From: Galeopsis tetrahit
Taxonomy: Eukaryota; Streptophyta; Magnoliopsida; Lamiales; Lamiaceae
NCBI GenBank assembly: GCA_963675135.1
Contig: OY776130.1
Location: forward strand, 29,566,001 to 29,630,000
Direction of reading: 5' to 3'
Length of the DNA: 64,000 nucleotides
In this document: piece after piece, positions 44,826 to 57,136 of the stretch
How positions within the stretch are numbered: position 1 is the stretch's first letter
Layout of the letters: every line of letters starts with the position of its first letter
Notes under the pieces: generated by a model
The model's input: only the letters and a program-made list of their open reading frames with translations
Database searches by the model: none
What the model was told of the DNA's origin: nothing
Made by a program: the position numbers and the translations under genes

Positions 44826-47109
44826 ATGGCTGGAAACCAACCTCAATCCCACTCACAATCTCACTCTGATTCGAAAAATTCATCTCACTATCACACAAAT
44901 CCTCTCGAAATTCTTGCTTCCATGGCTTCACAAAACTCTACCGCTTCAAATGCTGACTAGAATGTCTCTGCAACACCATCAACAACTGTTCCCACTCCTC
45001 AAACCACTCCTTAAACTGCTCCTCAAATAAACTTCCCTCAAGATGCAACCGTTGAACAGGTCACTAGGGCTATCGAAGAGGTGTCGGATACTCTTCGAAC
45101 TACAGGCCATCTGCCCGTGATGACTTTTGGAGGTATCACGGTGGACATATCAAGCTATTTGGTTGAGCAAACCGCCCAAATGGCTTCTGCTTCAAAAAGC
45201 CCCAAATCACCCTCTGTTCACGAACCGCAAACTGAGAACGTTGATGCTTCTGTTGAAGAAGAAGCCACTGCCACGTCTGACCCCCATTTCTGAAGGTACA
45301 AACTCTTCACTCTCTGTTTCAGATGAGTCTGCCCCCATTCCTCTCAAGAAGAATGCACAAAAAGGGAAAAGACAGAGAAGCCCTGTACAAAGAAGGAGGA
45401 GATCAAACCGCGTTTTTACTCGTGTGGATTATTCTGAATCCATGAGGAAGAAGAAGAAGGCTGGAGCTGATGCTGGTGAACCTATCCAAGTGTTCACAAA
45501 TTCTGAAGAGGATGCTCCTGTTGTTGCTGATAAACCAAAGAAAGCTAAGACTGTTGTTGCTGAGAAATCCAAAAAGAAGGTTGTTGCTGAAGAGAAAGGG
45601 AAAGGAAAGTCTGTTGCTGAACCAAAAGGCAAAGAGAAGATGATCACTGAAGATGAATCAGCTGAGTCAGAATCCAATTCTGATTCTGAAAGATGCTTGA
45701 GAGACATTCTGAAGTCTCTAAAGAAAAATGCTGAGCACTATGCTGCTGCAAAGGAAGCTGCACCAGAACCTGAAGATGGTGGCAGTGGGGATAGCTCTTC
45801 CAGTGCAGCAAGCTGCCTTGAACAGAGCTCTGCTAAAAGCTCTACACCAAGCTCAGATGACCTTGCTTCTGAAGAGGAAGGTATTTCTGACTCTCTTGAA
45901 ACTCTAGAGAATAGATTGGCCATTTATTCTAAGAGAAAACTGCTGATAGAGAAGAGGATCAATATACCTGATTTTAATAGTAAAGGCATGATTAGTTTCT
46001 TAGAAGAAAGAAATTTGATGCATGCTGTGAACTTTGGTGAATCTTTCTTGACAAATTGGGCATATGAAGTCTATGCATGTATGAAAAAGAGCACTGGTAG
46101 GAGATCTTCTAAGTGGTATGGGACTGTTAATTTTAGGGGGAGGGATGTACCTTTTACTCCTGAGTTGATAAATGAGTTTTTGGAAATTCCCAATGTTGAG
46201 GTTGATGAAGAACCTGACATGGATGTGGTCATTTCTGCTATAACTGCTTGTAGGGTAGTTAAATGGACTAGACAGATGCTAGCCAAAGACCTCACTTCCC
46301 TACACTCTGTGTTATACAAACTCATTATCTACAATTGGATTCCCACCACAAATACTACCAAGATCACTAAGGATCAAGCTGTTTTGATATATAGGATTTC
46401 TGTGCTTAAGAAGTTCAATTTGGGTCTTACAATTTTCCAACATATGATGAGATTTACTGGGAGAGTTTCTGAGAAAGGCAATTTACCCTATCCTGTTCTG
46501 ATTTCTAACTACTTGAGGCACCATGGATTTGTTGCCAAGAAAACTGATGTGTTGAGGGGGAGAGTTCCACTATTGGCCATAGCTCCTGCCTTACTCACTG
46601 GAGATAGAGTTATTGATTTACCTCTGATTGCTCCTGGTACTGAACATCAGCAAAGTCCCTCTACTTCTGCTCAACCAGAACATTCCAGACCCTCAACTAC
46701 TGATCATCCTGAATCATCCAGACCAAGACACAGAAATGCAACCCCAAATGTTGAGAACATCCGTATCAACATTTCTGGTAATGTATATCTTTCACAGGAA
46801 TTCATCAAACTCCAACTCCAACACTTGCAGGAAACAATAGATGAACTTCAGTTCCTGAAGGACAGGTGGACCAAACTGCTTTCACCTACAACAGGAGGAG
46901 TACCACCACCATCCAACTCCAGTGTAGTCATTGAGGAGATAAATGATGATGGAGTTCCAGCTGCTGCTGATGCTGGTGATGGACCTGATGCTGCTGTTAC
47001 TGATGTAGTTGCACACCTTGCATCTACTTACTTTGTTGATGAAGGAGATGATGATGATGCTGCTGAGATAGACACCTTGTATGGTGATCTTCATGGAGGA
47101 AACTGCTAG
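44826..47109 (+). pseudogene. Element C ORF2, plant transposon protein-like third ORF
   Basis: Start at 44826 (MAGNQPQSHSQSHS). Two nonsense codons follow early, a TAG near 44958 and a TAA near 45013, both at Gln-like positions. One extra C in the GACCCCC run near 45285 shifts the frame, after which it stays open to 47109. Ser/Gln-rich N-terminus, several basic Lys-rich blocks (KKKVVAEEKGKGK), acidic linker, then a globular domain with WYGTVNFRGRDVPFTPEL, typical of the plant transposon protein (PTP-like) domain, and a short coiled coil near ETIDELQFLKDRW. No membrane signals. The homologous-looking domain in element B ORF2 suggests a shared origin; role unknown. Confidence 0.7.
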
Positions 47110-47695
47110 ACATGGGGAGATCTGAATTCCACAATGGCTATGGTGCAGGAAGATGATGCTGCAGCTGTTACCACAGCAATATAAGCCATTTATTCAGTTC
47201 AACCTTTGTAATTAATGTTTATTATTTCAACTTGCTTAATTATGGTTCCACTTGATATTTGTTTACTGCCTTGCTTAATTTGTTTGCAGATTATCATGTG
47301 TCTACTATTGCAGGTTGTGTATAGTGTTAGTGTCTATTTTTGTTTATGTTTCTATTTATTAGTTTGTTGCTCTGATTTTTGTTTTTGTTTTTGTTAGTGT
47401 CTTACTTAGATTCTAAGTTAATTTCTTCCAGTTCAACTTATGATCTTAGTAAAAGTTACTTATGTTCTGAATAAGTGTAGTGTTTATACTTGTTCTATTT
47501 TGGATAAAATTTATCTTGATCTTATGGCACGGATCATTGTAAAATTATCTTTGATCTTCATTCGATTTGATCGAACGGTTACAACAGGTATTGTCTTGAC
47601 TAGTGCTTAGAAATGATGTTAACCTCACCTAAGTACATAATACTGAGTATGTATAGAAATATATGTGCATCACGTGTGTTGTAGTCGAAAGGTCA
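47110..47695 (+). other. Element C 3' untranslated region
   Basis: T-rich sequence between ORF2 and the polypurine tract; no reading frame or repeat recognised. Confidence 0.6.
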
Positions 47696-47708
47696 AATTG
47701 GGGGAGAT
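47696..47708 (+). promoter_or_regulatory. Polypurine tract of element C
   Basis: AATTGGGGGAGAT directly before the 3' LTR, the usual copia form. Confidence 0.85.
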
Positions 47709-48562
47709 TGTAGATGTTGTTAATCCTTAAATGCCTTAACATTATCAACAACATCTTAATTTGACCTTCCGAGATTTTTTCTAAGTCTTTTCTGAAATGC
47801 TACATTAAATGTTGATCTAAATGTTGTCGCATTTCTGGCAGGATCTAGAAGCTTCTACAAGGATCTGGAACCTGGAAGATTCCAGAACATTGAAGAACAT
47901 GCTAGAACATCCTGGAACAATTTAGAACGACCTGGAGCATTCAAGAAGGATCTAGAAAGATCATGAAAGTTGAGTTCCTAAAAAATAGGATCTCATTGTG
48001 GAAGCCTCTAGAATCAGCACCCCACTACTATAAATACCGATGGAAGGCTTCTCAAATTAGTGTACTCTATTCGATCAACTTCCTAGACCGAGCGTATATC
48101 CCTGTTAGGAATTGTGGCCAGTAGAACTACCTTTTAGTTCATACGTTCGTATCCCACCCGTATGGCTGTGTGTCTTCTTATCTATTGAGAGTGTAAGCAT
48201 TAGATAGACTAGGCATTTCGACAGTGTATACCTTATACACTTAGTTCGTTTTTAGAACAAGGCACCTGCCTCGTTTGTAGTTTCTGTTGTGAATGTTAAT
48301 GCTGTAACATTTCACACAACATTTGTACTTGAAGATAAGTATTGAATTTCGCCGTAAGGCTAGCATAGATTTTTATTTATAAAATCTATGTTAAAAATTA
48401 TTTCCATTGTGTCACGTTTTGTTTTTAGTGTTTCAAGTCTTCCGCTGTGTGAATCTCAATTTCTGATATTCTGTTAGATTCAGTGTTGTACCAATTGTCT
48501 CAACATTTAGTACAACATTATTCTACTTATACTTAAACACTTCATACCACACCACACTTTCA
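47709..48562 (+). repeat. 3' LTR of element C (854 bp)
   Basis: TGTAGATGTTG...CACTTTCA followed by TSD AAAGC (48563-48567). TATA box at 48029-48036. Confidence 0.93.
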
Positions 48563-48567
48563 AAAGC

Positions 48568-48762
48568 TGTTTTCATAAGCTTTCCAGAACATATTTTAGT
48601 TTTTAAATCGAAGTTATAAAACTCCAGTTATGTCCAGTCAAAGTGTTTGAAAACTTTTAGATCTATTTTATTTTCCCTCTCCCTTTCATACTCTCTCTCT
48701 CTCTCCCGTTTTCCGGCGACTCTCCGTCGATGCGCCGCCTGTTTTGTTGGTGGACCACCTTG
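48568..48762 (+). repeat. Element E left LTR, continuation
   Basis: Resumes E after element C; includes a CT-rich tract (CTCTCTCTCTCT near 48690) and GC-rich TTCCGGCGACTC. No gene. Homology to solo LTR F begins at 48763. Confidence 0.4.
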
Positions 48763-49097
48763 CCTAAAACACACCCTATTTCTCCTATCCCTAACTTATT
48801 TGATATATTGTGCATCTTATTATTTATAATTAAATTTTATTATAATTTATTTCATATTTAACTTATCTCATCATCTTATTAAATCGTGTCGAGTGATCTA
48901 CAATCGAGTCTGATCTCCTCAGTAAGCTATCCTGCAAAACTCTGTACAACTTATTGAAAATATTAGTTCATAATTTAAATTAAATCATATATCTTTAAGA
49001 TTTCAAATAAATTTGTCATTTAATACTTAAAAGAGATATTTTAATTTCTAAAAATCATGAAATACAAATTTTTTTTTTTTTAAAACGGGGTATTACA
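48763..49097 (-). repeat. Partial copy of solo LTR F
   Basis: Matches 54731-55063, the terminal 333 bp of F, including the end GGGGTATTACA and the following TATCG. It is the left part of a 2.3-kb duplicated block (48763-51084 with 54731-57049). Confidence 0.8.
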
Positions 49098-49597
49098 TAT
49101 CGTGTGTTATTTTCCAACCGACCGAGGATGCCGATTTTTGTGGGAATCCTATCGTAGGACACGAACACCAGCTCAGATAGAAGCTATGACTTGGAATGAT
49201 TTTAAAGAAGCGGTCATACAAAACTACCTGCCCCGCTCTAATTGTGAGAAGAAGGAGACGAAATTCATGTACTTAAAGCAAGGGACGATGACGGTGATGG
49301 AGTACGAACGAAAATTCTCCCAACTATCGCGCTACGCCACTCGTATGGTAGACTTCGAAGAAAAGAAAGCTCGTCGTTTTAAGAGAGGGTTAAGGTCGAA
49401 AATTGGATGTATACTTACAGGACAAGGACCGCACTGTTATAGCTTATAGTTTAGAAGTTAGTATACCTTCTGATAAGGTTATCATAACGGATAAACTGTG
49501 TAAGAACGTGAGTGTTGACCTTAGAAATAAAGTTTTATCGGCCGATTTGCACGTCATCGATATGAAAGATTTTTTTGTAATTTTGGGCATTGATTAG
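49098..49597 (+). pseudogene. Element E gag and protease remnant, copy 1
   Basis: The gypsy gag core is recognisable (WNDFKEAVIQNYLPRS and KETKFMYLKQGTMTVMEYE). The reading then passes into the C-terminal part of an aspartic protease (SADLHVIDMKDFFVILGID) in another frame. The gag zinc knuckle and the protease DSG active site are missing, so an internal deletion joined the two. The frame entering from the left is also shifted. Copy 2 has the same deletion. Confidence 0.75.
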
Positions 49598-50587
49598 CTC
49601 TAGACCAACCATGCTACAATAAAGTGTCACGAGGAAGAAATATCATTCTTGATACCTGGAGAGGAAAAGTTTACATTCTTTGGGGTAAAATCCATGTATA
49701 TGCCCCGAGTTATATCTTTAATGAAGGCGGCTAAGTTAATGAGAAAGGAAGGCGTCCAAAATTTCTTGGTGCAAGTGACGAGCACCAAACCACTGGAGTT
49801 ATCCTTGGACGATGTGCCAATAGTGAGAGAATATAAGGATGTTTTTCCTGAAGACTTGTCAGGCCTACCTCTGAATCGACAAGTGGAGTTTACGATTGAC
49901 CTTCTCCCTGGAGCTGCACCCGTATCAAAAGCACCTTACAGAATGGCGCCCAAGGAAGTTCAAGAGTTGAAAGTCCAGCTACAAGAGTTTCTTGATAAAG
50001 GATATGTGCGACCTAGTGTATCCCCTTGGGGAGCCCCAGTGTTGTTTGTCAAGAAGAAGGATGGGACGTTCCGATTGTGCATAGACTACCGTGAATTGAA
50101 CAAGCTCACGATAAAGAATAAGTACCCGCTTCCACGGATTGAGGATCTATTCGACCAATTTAGAGGGTCAAGTGTGTTTTCCAAGATCGACTTGCGATCG
50201 GGTTACCACCAAGTGAAGATCAAGAAAGAAGATATACCCAAAACTGTTTTCAGAACGCGTTATGGGCACTACAAGTTTGTGGTCATGCCTTTTGGGCTTA
50301 GCAATGCACCCGCGGTATTTATGGATCTCATGAATCGAGTCTTCCATCCGTTTCTTGATAGATTGGTAATTATATTCATCGACGATATACTAGTTTATTC
50401 TCGGGATAAGAGGCAACACGAGGAATACCTAAGGATCACATTAGAGACGCTTCAGAAGGAGAGTCTTTTTGCCAAATTTAAGAAGTGTGAATTTTGGTTG
50501 GACAAGGTGGTTTTTCTTGGACATATAGTGTCAGTAAAAGGTATTGAAGTAGATCCAGCCAAGGTGGATGCAGTTAATGCTATGTGA
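49598..50587 (+). pseudogene. Element E reverse transcriptase, copy 1, truncated
   Basis: An open frame from 49649 covers the protease-RT linker and gypsy RT: PEDLSGLPLNRQVEF, APYRMAPKE, LCIDYRELNKLT, KIDLRSGYHQVK, MPFGLSNAPAVF, and the catalytic FIDDILVYS. It ends VDPAKVDAVNAM at a stop, exactly where RT should run on into RNase H. RNase H, integrase and chromodomain are absent; LTR sequence follows directly. Chromovirus (Tekay/Del-like) assignment is from motif style. Confidence 0.88.
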
Positions 50588-51084
50588 CTTAATGCTATGA
50601 TTGAGAGTAATGAATCTCAAATTTATGTTTATTATATACATTGATCCCCATGGTTGGCCTTTATTACGGTAGATTGTATGATATTCGAGTGGGTGTTTGA
50701 GTGAATTCACTGAGTATTTTTCAAATGCTCACCCCTTCCACTTTCAGGTGGGAATGTTCGGGAGGATTGAAGGTGGATGTGAGCGCTCGATCTCGAAAGT
50801 GCAACCCTTTAATTCATGTCTTTTGAAACTTGAAATTCTATTTTGGCTAACTATTTGAAATTGTAGTATTTTATTGTAAGGCAAATTCTTAAGGACCTTA
50901 CTTACTAGTTTACTTCCGTTGTTGTCACTTCAAAATTATTTTGAGGATTTGGTGGTGATCACCTTGACTTGGATGGTTGCATCATTTAAATTATTATGTT
51001 ATTTTCAAGCGTAGTAATGCCCCCTTACCCCTTTTTAAAAAAAAAAATTTATGTTAATTCCTTTAAAATTTTGGGGTCGTTACA
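50588..51084 (+). repeat. Element E LTR remnant (middle)
   Basis: Ends TTTTGGGGTCGTTACA, directly before a PBS. The U3 part is missing because the deletion that removed RNase H and integrase ran into the LTR. Copy at 56554-57049. Confidence 0.75.
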
Positions 51085-51087
51085 GAG

Positions 51088-51099
51088 TGGTATCAGAGC
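51088..51099 (+). promoter_or_regulatory. Primer-binding site of element E
   Basis: TGGTATCAGAGC three bases after the LTR end at 51084; complementary to initiator tRNA-Met. Confidence 0.88.
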
Positions 51100-51542
51100 A
51101 GGTCCACCTTTCTAGAGACTTTTTCACTTGTATTTTTGTTTTATTTATTATAAGTGTCATAAGTTGTTATTGAATCGCACTTCGAGACGAGACTCACAAC
51201 CAGCTTCAGTCCGCCGCTTCAACTTAGTACTTTTATTTGAGTTTGTATTACGCATTATGTTATGTTTTGATTGATGTATATGACTCATTATCCTTTATGT
51301 TAAGTCGTTATTTTCAATTTGAAGCTTCTGACATTGTGAACCTTTTATTTTACCTTATTTTGTTCGATGGTAGTTGGGTAATGAGGCAATTTTAAGTCTA
51401 GTTTTGTCTCTTACTCTTAGGATTAAGCAATGGTACGCATGTTAAGGACTGCCCGAAAGTCCTTATGTGGAGATCGACTAGTTCATATAGTTTCATTTAA
51501 TTAATTTATTTATTTACCTAAGTTCGAAATACTGTACCCATC
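51100..51542 (+). other. Element E leader between PBS and gag
   Basis: Non-coding T-rich leader of about 440 bp; no other feature seen. Confidence 0.6.
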
Positions 51543-51892
51543 ATGTCGCGTCGAGGGCACTCTCGTCGAAATGAACCACCCGTCCAGGACCCTCCGATTC
51601 CCGGACAAACTGAAGCTGCTCAAGAAGTGCTTGCTGCAGGCGCTAACGTTCCGCCCCAAGATTTTCTCAATTTACTCTGAGGGTTGACGCAAAACCTTAA
51701 TGCTTCTCAGGCACCTCCTGCACCTCAACCCCCGCGTGAGGACGCCAACTCTATTATTTATCAATTCCGAAGATTTCAACCACCGACGTTCGATGGAAAA
51801 GGAGACCCTACTGAGGTTGAGGAGTGGCTTCGGGCGCTTGAGAGACTCTTTACCCACATGAATTGCACATATGCGTAAAAGGTATCGTGTAA
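51543..51892 (+). pseudogene. Element E gag N-terminus
   Basis: Starts MSRRGHSRRNEPPVQDP. The gypsy gag opening FQPPTFDGKGDPTEVEEWL is clear. A TGA at 51678-51680 and a TAA at 51876-51878 interrupt the frame. It is cut at 51897 by solo LTR F; gag resumes at 55069 after the second TSD copy. Confidence 0.8.
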
Positions 51893-51897
51893 CGCCC

Positions 51898-54800
51898 CCA
51901 AAATCCCGGTGGGCGCTACGGTTTGAAAGAGCATTTTTTGACTTAAATAAATTCAAGCGGAAGACTTTTCAATAAAAGATACACGAGTTTTTTATTTTTA
52001 AGTGGCTAACCATGCTTGTGCCTAACTCGTGTGTCACCCACATTTCTAAGCCAAATGTGTACTTGACTAAAATATTATAAAATTCAAAATCATTATATAA
52101 GTGGTGTGATGTCTAAAGTACTTTAACATTAGAAGATACGACAATTTGTAATAAGGTTGTCACACATGAAAATTAACCTTTAAAGAGTAGACAAACATCC
52201 TAGTGGATTAAATAGGTTCGATCAGTTGAACTAGTAGTTCATACTTAATTACGGAATTAAACTTAAAGATAACATCAGTCGTAATAATACTAAATGCGTT
52301 TCTTACGTAAAACTTAAAATTTTAGGAGAACGTTTATTAAAGCTTGCCCAGTCAATCACACGTCCTCCTCGCCGTCTACGAAACCTGAAATGATTAAAGT
52401 AGCATCATGAGTCTTTTCCCAGAGGAGAAGCCCAGTGGGATAACATTTACTATGCATGTACATTAAAAAGGCTAATTAATATATCAATCGAGTACACGCC
52501 GAGTCCCATGAACCCGACTCACTTCACACAGAACATGATCCGAAGACTTATCTGTTGCTCACACAGAGCATAATCCGTAGACTTACTTATTTCACACAGA
52601 GCATAGTCCGTAGGCTTTCCTATTTCACACAGAGCATAGTCCGTAGACTTGCGAGCAAAGTTCGTCAACTTGCTAATTTACACAGAGCACAGTTCGTAAA
52701 CTTGCTAATTCACACAGAGCATAATCCGAAGATCTGCCTGCTCGTATTAACACATAAATTAATCTAAATAATTCAAATGTAAATAAATGTTACCCACTTT
52801 TGTCGTTCGGTGATAGCGGGCTAGCCTCCTGAGGATCCTACTGACTTGCACTGCACTCGACACATTTACTTAACTTTTAGGTTTAAAGTATATATATATA
52901 TATATATATACATATATCTTCTTGAACATATATCTATATAAGTGACACTATCAAATTATCAATAAGTTTAGAACATCTCTATTTAAGTTTCGTCACATAT
53001 CAAATGGTCAAACCTAGTTATGAAGCTAGTTGGAATCACATGAAAATACACATTGGAGAAGATAATTAAATTAATTTTAAGCACCTTTAAAGTGTATTAT
53101 AAAAAATGTTTCAATCATACGTATAAGTCCAATTTGTTTATTCTGAAAAAATATTAAATTTTCAATAAACAATTTATTCACGAAATTCTGTTAAACTCAT
53201 TTCATACGTTTAAAAATCTAAAAAGGCAGCCTGTAGTAAATTATTTATCATAAATCATAGAAAATCTTAAAATTCACAATTTTTGTACAGTAGACAGTGG
53301 TGCGCATAATAAAATTTTCATTTAAAAATAACTTATAGAATATTACTTATAAATTTTGTTAGACCATTGAAAAACAAGACCGAAATGGACTGTGTCAAGA
53401 GATTTTCTAGAATTTGTTAAAACTTTTTCGTTTCTTATAAAAATGTAAGGCCAAAACCTACACAACTATAAAGGCCAGTAGCAATATCTATAAAATATTT
53501 CATTTTAATATTATCCATTGATTATTTAATCTTGTATTTCTTTTGAACATCAAAACAGTTTACTTTTTATAAAGAACAAACACTGTTGTTAGAAAAATCA
53601 TTAAAAATATAATATAAATCCAAATGTGTCTAGGTAAAATTCTTATAAAAGCCAAGATACATTAAGTTAACATAGTCGAAAATTAGTTCCAAAAACGAAG
53701 CGAGCTGTGTGAGGGAATTTTTGTAATCTCAACCCAAAAACAACAGGACAGTCTATAGTCTATACAGTGCCTCAAAGAAAAATCCCATAAAATTGAAAAC
53801 GCCTCAAACAAACTTGGTATTTTAACCTCATATCCCAGGTTTTCAAGTACCTCAATGTGGTAAATGGGTTTTAGCATTGGAAAAGGGACTGTACTTTTTT
53901 GAAAGTAACATACAATGACAAAAATAGATTTTCAGTTACCACAATATACATATATATTTGCCTCAAAAAGTCTTCTCAACCTATTTTAAAACATCCATGT
54001 CCTCAAACGTATATTCAGTGAAAAGTGTTCATTAAGAAAAACGGACTCAAATCACACATGCAATGGCAAATACCACATGCAATCTAAATATAAGCTTCAA
54101 TGAGTTACTTAATATGCAAATCCCATGAGTTCAACAAGAAATTCAACACAAATTACTTAGGGAATAACCAGTAAGATGTACCGTAGGTAAAATGAACTCA
54201 GATCACACATGCAATGACAAATACATCATGAAATCTAAATATAGTCTTCAATGAGTCACACAGTATTCAAATCCCACAAGTTTAACAAGAAATCAACACA
54301 AAACTCAACCACAGGACATTCTTATACTCCAAATAAAATCAGTAACCACACAGCAAAAATTATAAGAAAATAACAATATTCAGAATCCATCGCTTAAAGA
54401 AAGAAAAGAAATGGATTTATTTCTTTAAAACTGTTTTAAAAAGAAGAAGACCTTCATACCTGACTCAACTTTTAAACGATAGTGAAAACAGAAGGTTCTC
54501 AACTCTCCAAGAATAGCGTTGGTTGAGGAGATTTTGTAGTGTGTGGATTTGAGAGGAAATGATTTAAGAAGAAAGAGAGTTGAAGAAGGAAGGGGTCGGA
54601 GAGAGAGAAGTTTTCAGAGAAATGAGAGTGAGTGATGACTCTTCGCATTCCCTGGTTTTAATTTAATTTAAAAGAATATCGGAATTAAAACACCTATTAT
54701 TATTATTTAATAGAACACTTTTACTCAATTCCTAAAACACACCCTATTTCTCATATCCCTAACTTATTTCATATATTGTGCATCTTATTATTTATAATTA

Positions 54801-55063
54801 AATTTTATTATAATTTATTTCATATTTAACTTATCTCATCATCTTATTAAATCGTGTCGAGTGAGTCACAATCGAGTCTGATCTCCTTAGTAAGCTATCC
54901 TGCAAATGTACAACTTATTGAAAATATTAGTTCATAATTTAAATTAAATCATATATCTTTAAGATTTCAAATAAATTTGTCATTTAATACTTAAAAGAGA
55001 TATTTTAATTTCTAAAAATCATGAAATGCAAATTTAATTTTTTTTTAAAAACGGGGTGTTACA
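51898..55063 (-). mobile_element. Element F: solo LTR of a gypsy retrotransposon
   Basis: 3166 bp with TGTAAC...GTTACA termini, flanked by the TSD TATCG (51893-51897 and 55064-55068) inside E gag. The orientation is taken as minus because the TC-rich leader-like stretch (54500-54660) reads that way. No PBS, coding region or second LTR was found. It contains a tandem repeat (52521-52735) and a TA microsatellite (about 52889-52911). The rest is AT-rich with repeated words such as CACATGCAAT near 54055 and 54205. Confidence 0.78.
52521..52735 (-). repeat. Minisatellite in F, about 33-bp unit
   Basis: Six imperfect units sharing CACACAGAGCATAGTCCGTA on the plus strand. It lies in the downstream part of the LTR, as the minisatellite of D does. 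Confidence 0.75.
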
Positions 55064-55068
55064 TATCG

Positions 55069-55563
55069 TGTGTTATTTTCCAACCGACCGAGGATGCCGA
55101 TTTTTGTGGGAATCCTATCGCAGGACACGAACACCAGCTCAGATAGAAGCTATGACTTGGAATGATTTTAAAGAAGCGGTCATACAAAACTATCTGCCCC
55201 GCTCTAATCGTGAGAAGAAGGAGACAAAATTCTTGTACTTAAAGCAAGGGACGATGACGGTGATGGAGTACGAATGAAAATTCTCCCAACTATCGCGCTA
55301 CGCCACTCGTATGGTAGACTTCGAAGAAAAGAAAGTTCGTCGTTTTAAGAGAGGGCTAAGGTCGAAAATTGGATGTATACTTACAGGACAAGGACCTCTC
55401 TATTATAGCTTATAGTTTAGAAGTTAGTATACCTTCCGATAAGGTTATCATAACGGATAAATTGTGTAAGAACGTGAGTGTTGACCTTGGAAATAAAGTT
55501 TTATCGGCCGATTTGCACGTCATCGATATGAAAGATTTTGTTGTAATTTTGGGCATGGATTAG
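55069..55563 (+). pseudogene. Element E gag and protease remnant, copy 2
   Basis: Continues gag after F. Same internal deletion of zinc knuckle and protease active site as copy 1. A base lost near 55105 shifts the frame, and a TGA at 55275-55277 replaces an Arg codon still present in copy 1. The protease tail ends VVILGMD. Confidence 0.75.
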
Positions 55564-56553
55564 CTCTAGACCAACCATGCTACAATAAAGTGTCACGAGG
55601 AAGAAATATCATTCTTGATACCTGGAGAGGAAGAGTTTACATTCTTTGGGGTAAAATCCATGTATATTCCCCGAGTTATATCTTCAATGAAGGCGGCTAA
55701 GTTAATGAGAAAGGAAGGCGTTCAAAATTTCATGGTGCAAGTGACGAGCACCAAACCACTGGAGTTATCCTTGGACGATGTGCCAATAGTGAGAGAATAT
55801 AAGGATGTTTTCCCTGAAGACTTGTCAGGCCTACCTCCGAATCGACAAATGGAGTTTACGATTGACCTTCTCCCTAGAGCTGTACCCGTATCAAAAGCAC
55901 CTTACAGAATGGCGCCCAAGGAAGTTCAAGAGTTGAAAGTGCAGCTACAAGATTTTCTTGATAAAGGATATGTGCAACCTAGTGTATCCCCTTGGGGAGC
56001 CCCAGTGTTGTTTGTCAAGAAGAAGGATGGGACGTTCTGATTGTGCATAGACTACCGTGAATTGAACAAGCTCACGATAAAGAATAAGTACCCGCTTCCA
56101 CGGATTGAGGATCTATTCGACCAATTTAGAGGGTCAAGTGTGTTTTCCAAGATCGACTTGCGATCGGGTTACCACCAAGTGAAGATCAAGAAAGAAGATA
56201 TACCCAAAACTGTTTTCAGAACGCGTTATGGGCACTACGGGTTTGTGGTCATGCCTTTTGGGCTTAGCAATGCACCCGCAGTATTTATGGATCTCATGAA
56301 TCGAGTCTTCCATCCGTTTCTTGATAGATTTGTAATTGTATTCATCGACGATATACTAGTTTATTCTCGGGATAAGAGGCAACACGAGGAACACCTAAGG
56401 ATCACATTAGAGACGCTTCAGAAGGAGAGTCTTTTTGCCAAGTTTAAGAAGTTTAAATTTTGGTTGGACAAGATGGTTTTTCTTGGACATATAGTGTCAG
56501 TAAAAGGTATTGAAGTAGATCCAGCCAAGGTGGATGCAGTTAATGCTATGTGA
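55564..56553 (+). pseudogene. Element E reverse transcriptase, copy 2, truncated
   Basis: Nearly the same as 49598-50587 (about 3% different by eye over the gag-RT block). A TGA at 56038-56040 replaces the Arg before LCIDYREL, splitting the frame in two. The catalytic FIDDILVYS is intact. It ends at VDAVNAM like copy 1, without RNase H or integrase. Confidence 0.87.
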
Positions 56554-57049
56554 CTTAATGCTATGATTGAGAGTAATGAATCTCAAATTTATGTTTATTA
56601 TATACATTGATCCCCATGGTTGACCTTTATTACAGTAGATTGTATGATATTCGAGTTGGTGTTTGAGTGAATTCACTGAGTATTTTTCAAATGCTCACCC
56701 CTTCCACTTTCAGGTGGGAATGTTCGGGAGGATTGAAGGTGGATGTGAGCGCTCGATCTCGAAAGTGCAACCTTTTAATTTATGTCTTTTGAAACATGAA
56801 ATTCTATTTTGGCTAACTATTTGAAATTGTAGTATTTTATTGTAAGGCAAATTCTTAAGGACCTTACTTACTAGTTTACTTTCTTGTTGTCACTTCAAAA
56901 TTATTTTGAGGGTTTGGTGGTGATCACTTTGACTTGGATGGTTGCATCATTTAAATTATTATGTTATTTTCAAGCGTAGTAATGCCCCCTTACCCCTTTC
57001 AAAAAAAAAAAATCTATGTTGATTCCTTTAAAATTTTGGGGTCGTTACA
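56554..57049 (+). repeat. Element E right LTR remnant
   Basis: Second copy of 50588-51084, ending GGGGTCGTTACA at 57049 and followed by TTGAC (57050-57054), the right TSD of element E. Confidence 0.72.
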
Positions 57050-57136
57050 TTGACTACTTTTGATTTATCCAATTTTATACTCCAATAATATTTAAGAAAA
57101 TGAAATGGGTAAATTGACTACTTTTGAGAAGTATCT

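Larger units (their letters stand above)
21105..48562 (+). mobile_element. Element C: complete SIRE/Maximus-like copia retrotransposon with ORF2
   Basis: LTRs of 854 bp at both ends, TG...CA termini, 5-bp TSD AAAGC (21100-21104 and 48563-48567), a tRNA-Met PBS at 21961 and a polypurine tract before 47709. Order: gag, protease, integrase, RT, RNase H, spacer, ORF2. It is interrupted by D (23384-25751) and B2 (27652-42294); without them it is about 10.4 kb. I counted about 11 LTR differences by hand (1.3%). Frameshifts and stops in gag, pol and ORF2 make it inactive. Confidence 0.93.
20559..57049 (+). mobile_element. Element E: composite Ty3/gypsy retrotransposon, nested and rearranged
   Basis: The left end is an LTR-like segment beginning GGTAAGAACCC (first base changed from the usual T). 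The right end is ...GGGGTCGTTACA at 57049. TTGAC flanks both. Inside lie copia element C, two copies of an internally deleted gag/protease/RT block, a PBS with gag start, and solo LTR F. RNase H and integrase are missing from both blocks. The gypsy RT is of chromovirus (Tekay/Del-like) type. The assignment of the left LTR piece to the same element rests on the TSD and the gypsy-like promoter. Confidence 0.6.

Noticed and set aside
45429..45923. Minus-strand frames opposite C ORF2
   Set aside because: Composition mirrors the Lys/Glu/Ser-rich coding strand; shadows of ORF2.
52521..52735. Regularly spaced repeats that could suggest a CRISPR array
   Set aside because: Units are contiguous and imperfect, without unique spacers, and lie in a plant LTR.
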